64,000 nt of DNA from Pedobacter steynii (GTDB lineage Bacteria > Bacteroidota > Bacteroidia > Sphingobacteriales > Sphingobacteriaceae), in assembly GCF_900103665.1 (NCBI RefSeq), contig NZ_FNGY01000005.1, positions 218,641 to 282,640 of the forward strand. Direction: 5' to 3'. Below, in pieces: positions 61,445 to 64,000 of the stretch. The notes under the pieces are model-generated. The model did not search any database, was not told the DNA's origin, and saw nothing but the letters and a program-made list of their open reading frames with translations. A program made the position numbers and the translations under genes. Within the stretch, counting starts at the first letter, position 1. Every line of letters starts with the position of its first letter.

Positions 61445-62770
61445 ATGAAGCTAAATAAATTACTTTTACTCCTATTATTGGTATGCTCCGCAACCATCGC
61501 CGTTGCGCAAAACAGTTCAGAGCTTAAAAGAAAAAAGGAAGCTATTCAGCGCGAAATAGAACTCTTGCAGAGAAACCTTACCAAGACTGCAAAGAACAAA
61601 AAACTTACTCAGAGTCAGATCAATGCATTAAATACGCAAATCAGTTTAATGCAGAACAAGATCACGGTCATCAATTCTGAAATCAAAAACCTTGACAATC
61701 AGATTCATGAGAACACCAATACGGTCATTAATTTAAAAGGACAGCTTTCACAACTCAAAAAGGAATATGCAGGAATGATCCGTTTTGCGCAGCGCAACCG
61801 GAATGCTTATGAAAAGATGATGTTTGTCTTTGCATCGAGTGATTTTAACCAGGCATATAAGCGGATTAAGTACCTTCAGCAGTTTGGTCAATACCGTAAA
61901 AAACAGGCGGGATACATTCAGGGAACACAGAAAGACCTGAACTATAAGATCGTGGTTCTCGATAAAAATTTAAAGGAAAAAAGTAGTCTCCTACATGAGC
62001 AGGAGAATGAAAAAGATAAGCTGGGCAAGAATAAAAATGAACAGGCCCAGGTGCTGAATAAGATCAGTAAGCAGGAAAAACAATACAAACAGGATATTGT
62101 AAGCCGCAAAAAACAACAGGCACAGATTGACCGGAGTATCCGGGCGGCCATTGTTCGGGAGATTGCCATCGCCAGAAAGAAAGCGGAAGAAGCGGCGAGA
62201 GCTGCTGAAAGAGCTGCGGCGGCAAAAGCGGCTGCGGAAAGAGCAGCAGCAATAGCGAAAGCCAAGGCGGAAAATAAACCTGCTCCGGTAGCAGTAGCGG
62301 CCAAACCGAAGACGGTAACAGCCAACAGCAGCAACAACTACCTGACGGCAACTCCGGAAGCGGCAAAACTATCTGCGGCATTTGAAAGCAACCGCGGGTC
62401 CTTACCATGGCCGGTGGCTGCAGGAACGACGACAGAAAGCTTTGGAAAGCATAAAGTAGGTCAGGCGGGCTACGATAATGCCGGAATTACCATTCAAACG
62501 AGTGAAGGTGCTGCGGTAAGATCAGTGTTTAACGGAAAAGTTACTAAAGTCGGAAATGCCCTTGGAAGGTACTATGTGCTGATCAAACACGGACAGTTTT
62601 TTACGGTTTATCAGAACCTGAAATCTGTGAGTGTAGGACAGGGAGACGATGTGAGTACAAAACAGACGATCGGTACGGTGGCTTCATCAGGGGATATGCC
62701 GGAACTTCAATTCCAGATCTACAGAGGAGCAGTCGCTCAGAATCCTGCAGGATGGCTTTCTGCAAAATAG
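61445..62770 (+). CDS. EnvC-like murein hydrolase activator with degenerate M23 domain
   Basis: 441 aa: signal peptide (ending AVAQ), long coiled coil about 24-255 (including an Ala/Lys-rich stretch ARAAERAAAAKAAAERAAA), linker, and C-terminal LytM/M23-like domain about 315-440. The zinc ligands of active M23 enzymes are missing: the H-x(3)-D position reads AGYDNAGI, the YAHL position reads YQNL, and the LHF site reads LQF. So it should activate a periplasmic amidase during division rather than cut peptidoglycan. TACTTTTG ends 5 bp before the ATG, too close for a normal promoter. Confidence 0.9.
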   Translation: MKLNKLLLLLLLVCSATIAVAQNSSELKRKKEAIQREIELLQRNLTKTAKNKKLTQSQINALNTQISLMQNKITVINSEIKNLDNQIHENTNTVINLKGQLSQLKKEYAGMIRFAQRNRNAYEKMMFVFASSDFNQAYKRIKYLQQFGQYRKKQAGYIQGTQKDLNYKIVVLDKNLKEKSSLLHEQENEKDKLGKNKNEQAQVLNKISKQEKQYKQDIVSRKKQQAQIDRSIRAAIVREIAIARKKAEEAARAAERAAAAKAAAERAAAIAKAKAENKPAPVAVAAKPKTVTANSSNNYLTATPEAAKLSAAFESNRGSLPWPVAAGTTTESFGKHKVGQAGYDNAGITIQTSEGAAVRSVFNGKVTKVGNALGRYYVLIKHGQFFTVYQNLKSVSVGQGDDVSTKQTIGTVASSGDMPELQFQIYRGAVAQNPAGWLSAK

Positions 62771-62790
62771 AGGATTGAGCAATAAATGTT

Positions 62791-62798
62791 TATATTTG
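62791..62798 (+). promoter_or_regulatory. -7 box upstream of tatA-like gene 1
   Basis: TATATTTG (exact TAnnTTTG) 28 bp before the start at 62827, in the only gap over 50 bp between envC and gatA. No good -33 match. Confidence 0.4.
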
Positions 62799-62826
62799 TA
62801 TTATAGATTAAAAAAAATAGGGTAAA

Positions 62827-63222
62827 ATGTATACAGGGACAGTATTGGAATTCTTAAATATGGGCGGAGGAGAGATCATGCTCATCCTGGCTGTAGTGCT
62901 TTTGTTATTTGGTGGTAAAAAATTACCGGAACTGGCACGTGGCTTAGGAAAAGGAATCCGTGATTTTAAAGACGCTTCTGAAGGCGTGAAAAGAGAAATC
63001 CACCGCAACATTAATTCCGTAGGTATAGTGGACGACATAGATTCGATCATTAAAGATACGAACAGCAATGACCGTCACCACCCAACAGAAACCAGTCTGG
63101 AGGAACAAATGTATCCTGGCAGCAGTACTGCTAAAGAAGGAATAGACTTAGATAAAAAGGAAGCTGTTGCTAGCAATAGCACGGAGAACCCTAAAATAGA
63201 AACAGATAAAACACAACTTTAA
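62827..63222 (+). CDS. TatA-like twin-arginine translocase subunit 1 (long tail)
   Basis: 131 aa. N-terminal membrane helix (EIMLILAVVLLLFGGKKLPE), hinge FGGKKLPEL and amphipathic helix ARGLGKGIRDFKDASEGV define TatA/B. Residues 60-131 are acidic/polar (ending NPKIETDKTQL). The FGGKK hinge is TatA-like; length and position 1 of the pair would suit TatB, but there is no TatB-specific sequence. Followed 10 bp later by a second, shorter TatA. No TatC in the window. Confidence 0.9.
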   Translation: MYTGTVLEFLNMGGGEIMLILAVVLLLFGGKKLPELARGLGKGIRDFKDASEGVKREIHRNINSVGIVDDIDSIIKDTNSNDRHHPTETSLEEQMYPGSSTAKEGIDLDKKEAVASNSTENPKIETDKTQL

Positions 63223-63232
63223 CTAAAATATC

Positions 63233-63445
63233 ATGTTAAACACAACCATATTAATCGCTGGCTTAGGTGGTGCAGAAATCGCCATTATTCTTGTTATTGT
63301 TTTACTACTTTTCGGTGGTAAAAAAATTCCTGAATTGATGCGTGGTTTAGGTAAAGGTATTAAGGAATTTAAAGATGGCAAAGAAGGTGTGGATGGTAAT
63401 GGCTCTGATGTCGTTGAACAAAACCGCACCAACAAACCTTTATAG
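63233..63445 (+). CDS. tatA: TatA-like twin-arginine translocase subunit 2
   Basis: 70 aa, standard TatA length: membrane helix (EIAIILVIVLLLFGGKKIPE), hinge, amphipathic helix MRGLGKGIKEFKDGKEG and short polar tail. It would form the oligomeric pore of the Tat system, which exports folded proteins such as the RR-signal enzymes at 9477 and 18742 here. Cotranscribed with the preceding paralogue and gatA (39-bp gap). Confidence 0.93.
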   Translation: MLNTTILIAGLGGAEIAIILVIVLLLFGGKKIPELMRGLGKGIKEFKDGKEGVDGNGSDVVEQNRTNKPL

Positions 63446-63484
63446 GTTTTAAGTCCAATTTTAAATTTAACCTATTCTTGAAAT

Positions 63485-64000
63485 TTGAAGAAGTATAGCT
63501 CCTTATCAGAGATACAGTCCCTTATTGCTCAAAAAAAATTAAGTTTATCTGAGCTTCTGGATCACTATTTTAAGCAGATAGAAAGTCATCAACACCTCAA
63601 TGCTTTTAATGAGGTGTTTTTTTATTCTGCGGCCGCCCAGGCTGCAGCAGTACAGGAGAAAATTGATCAGGGAACTGCCGGGAAACTGGCGGGGATGGTG
63701 ATCGGTATTAAAGATAACATCTCTTACAAAGACCATGAGGTAACGGCCTCTTCCAAAATGCTGGAAGGTTTTGTTTCTCCGTATTCTGCTACTGTTGTTG
63801 CACGTTTACTTGCCGAAGATGCCATCATCATCGGAAGGCTGAATTGCGATGAGTTTGCAATGGGTGGATCTAATGAGACTTCTTATTATGGGGTAGTGAA
63901 AAATGCGGCAGATACTTCGCGTGTTGCCGGGGGATCTTCAGGGGGCTCAGCAGTAGCCGTTCAGGCAGACCTTTGCTTATCGGCATTGGGCACTGATACC
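63485..64000 (+). CDS. gatA: Asp-tRNA(Asn)/Glu-tRNA(Gln) amidotransferase subunit A (3'-truncated by window)
   Basis: First 172 codons. The start must be TTG at 63485: an in-frame TGA lies at 63479-63481 and the encoded KKYSSLSEIQSLIA is the expected GatA N-terminus. Amidase-signature residues are present: catalytic Lys in IGIKDNISYK, and the Ser-cis-Ser region RVAGGSSGGSAVAV. The enzyme releases ammonia from glutamine to amidate mischarged tRNA, with GatB and GatC. Its place after tatA matches other Sphingobacteriaceae-type gene orders. Confidence 0.93.
   Translation, partial: MKKYSSLSEIQSLIAQKKLSLSELLDHYFKQIESHQHLNAFNEVFFYSAAAQAAAVQEKIDQGTAGKLAGMVIGIKDNISYKDHEVTASSKMLEGFVSPYSATVVARLLAEDAIIIGRLNCDEFAMGGSNETSYYGVVKNAADTSRVAGGSSGGSAVAVQADLCLSALGTDT

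Overview
The window reads as chromosomal DNA of a Bacteroidota bacterium, most likely Sphingobacteriaceae and close to Pedobacter. This rests on type IX secretion (T9SS) genes (PorP/SprF, a gliding-type C-terminal sorting domain), membrane-anchored AraC regulators, a SusD remnant, DUF6266 and DUF4292 proteins, TAnnTTTG-type promoter boxes, and the run dut / TPR / DUF4292 / envC / tatA / gatA. Names are assigned by reading motifs; no database search was possible.

Left end (1-6.7 kb): the 3' end of a capsule or exopolysaccharide locus. It holds a FlaA1/CapD-type nucleotide-sugar dehydratase cut by the window edge, a Wzi-like outer-membrane protein, wreckage of rmlB, a pectate-lyase-fold protein, the 3' stub of rmlA, and an intact fdtA-fdtB pair (dTDP-3-amino-3,6-dideoxyhexose synthesis) on the other strand. 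A tRNA-Thr(TGT) lies at the border. A perfect 27-bp copy of its 3' end sits 1.9 kb away, fused to the rmlA stub, which suggests an old integration or recombination boundary.

6.8-13.2 kb: an XRE-type regulator with an unknown partner, a secreted endonuclease/exonuclease/phosphatase-family enzyme, a DUF2264 protein and a patatin-Omp85 outer-membrane phospholipase.

13.2-18.6 kb: the most interesting block. A PapD-like periplasmic chaperone diverges from three small exported subunit-like proteins and a 909-aa outer-membrane protein with a beta-sandwich / barrel / beta-sandwich layout. Together they resemble a chaperone-usher assembly system, which is not the usual pilus type of Bacteroidota.

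18.7-31 kb: GH125 alpha-mannosidase, GH20 beta-hexosaminidase, a GAF/PAS hybrid histidine kinase, an abundant-type OMP, a long intergenic region with a decayed susD 3' end, and three tandem paralogous 7TM proteins. The first two carry AraC DNA-binding domains; the third has lost it.

31.4-41.1 kb: a T9SS-exported 2243-aa adhesin with near-identical 381-bp DUF11 repeats, followed by porP/sprF and an OmpA/TPR/PD40 protein, probably one operon.

41.2-54.5 kb: housekeeping and regulatory genes (dxs, glyA, a second GAF hybrid kinase, an AAA ATPase, comF, rlmN, rluF, dinB-like, DUF6266, WYL regulator, a coiled-coil protein, an ORF6N remnant). Two related minus-strand hairpin/terminator units near 48 kb may be small RNAs.

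54.5-64 kb: eleven codirectional genes, from an amidohydrolase through nitronate monooxygenase, acylphosphatase, flippase, dut, TPR, DUF4292 lipoprotein, EnvC-like and two TatA-like proteins to gatA, which is cut by the right edge.
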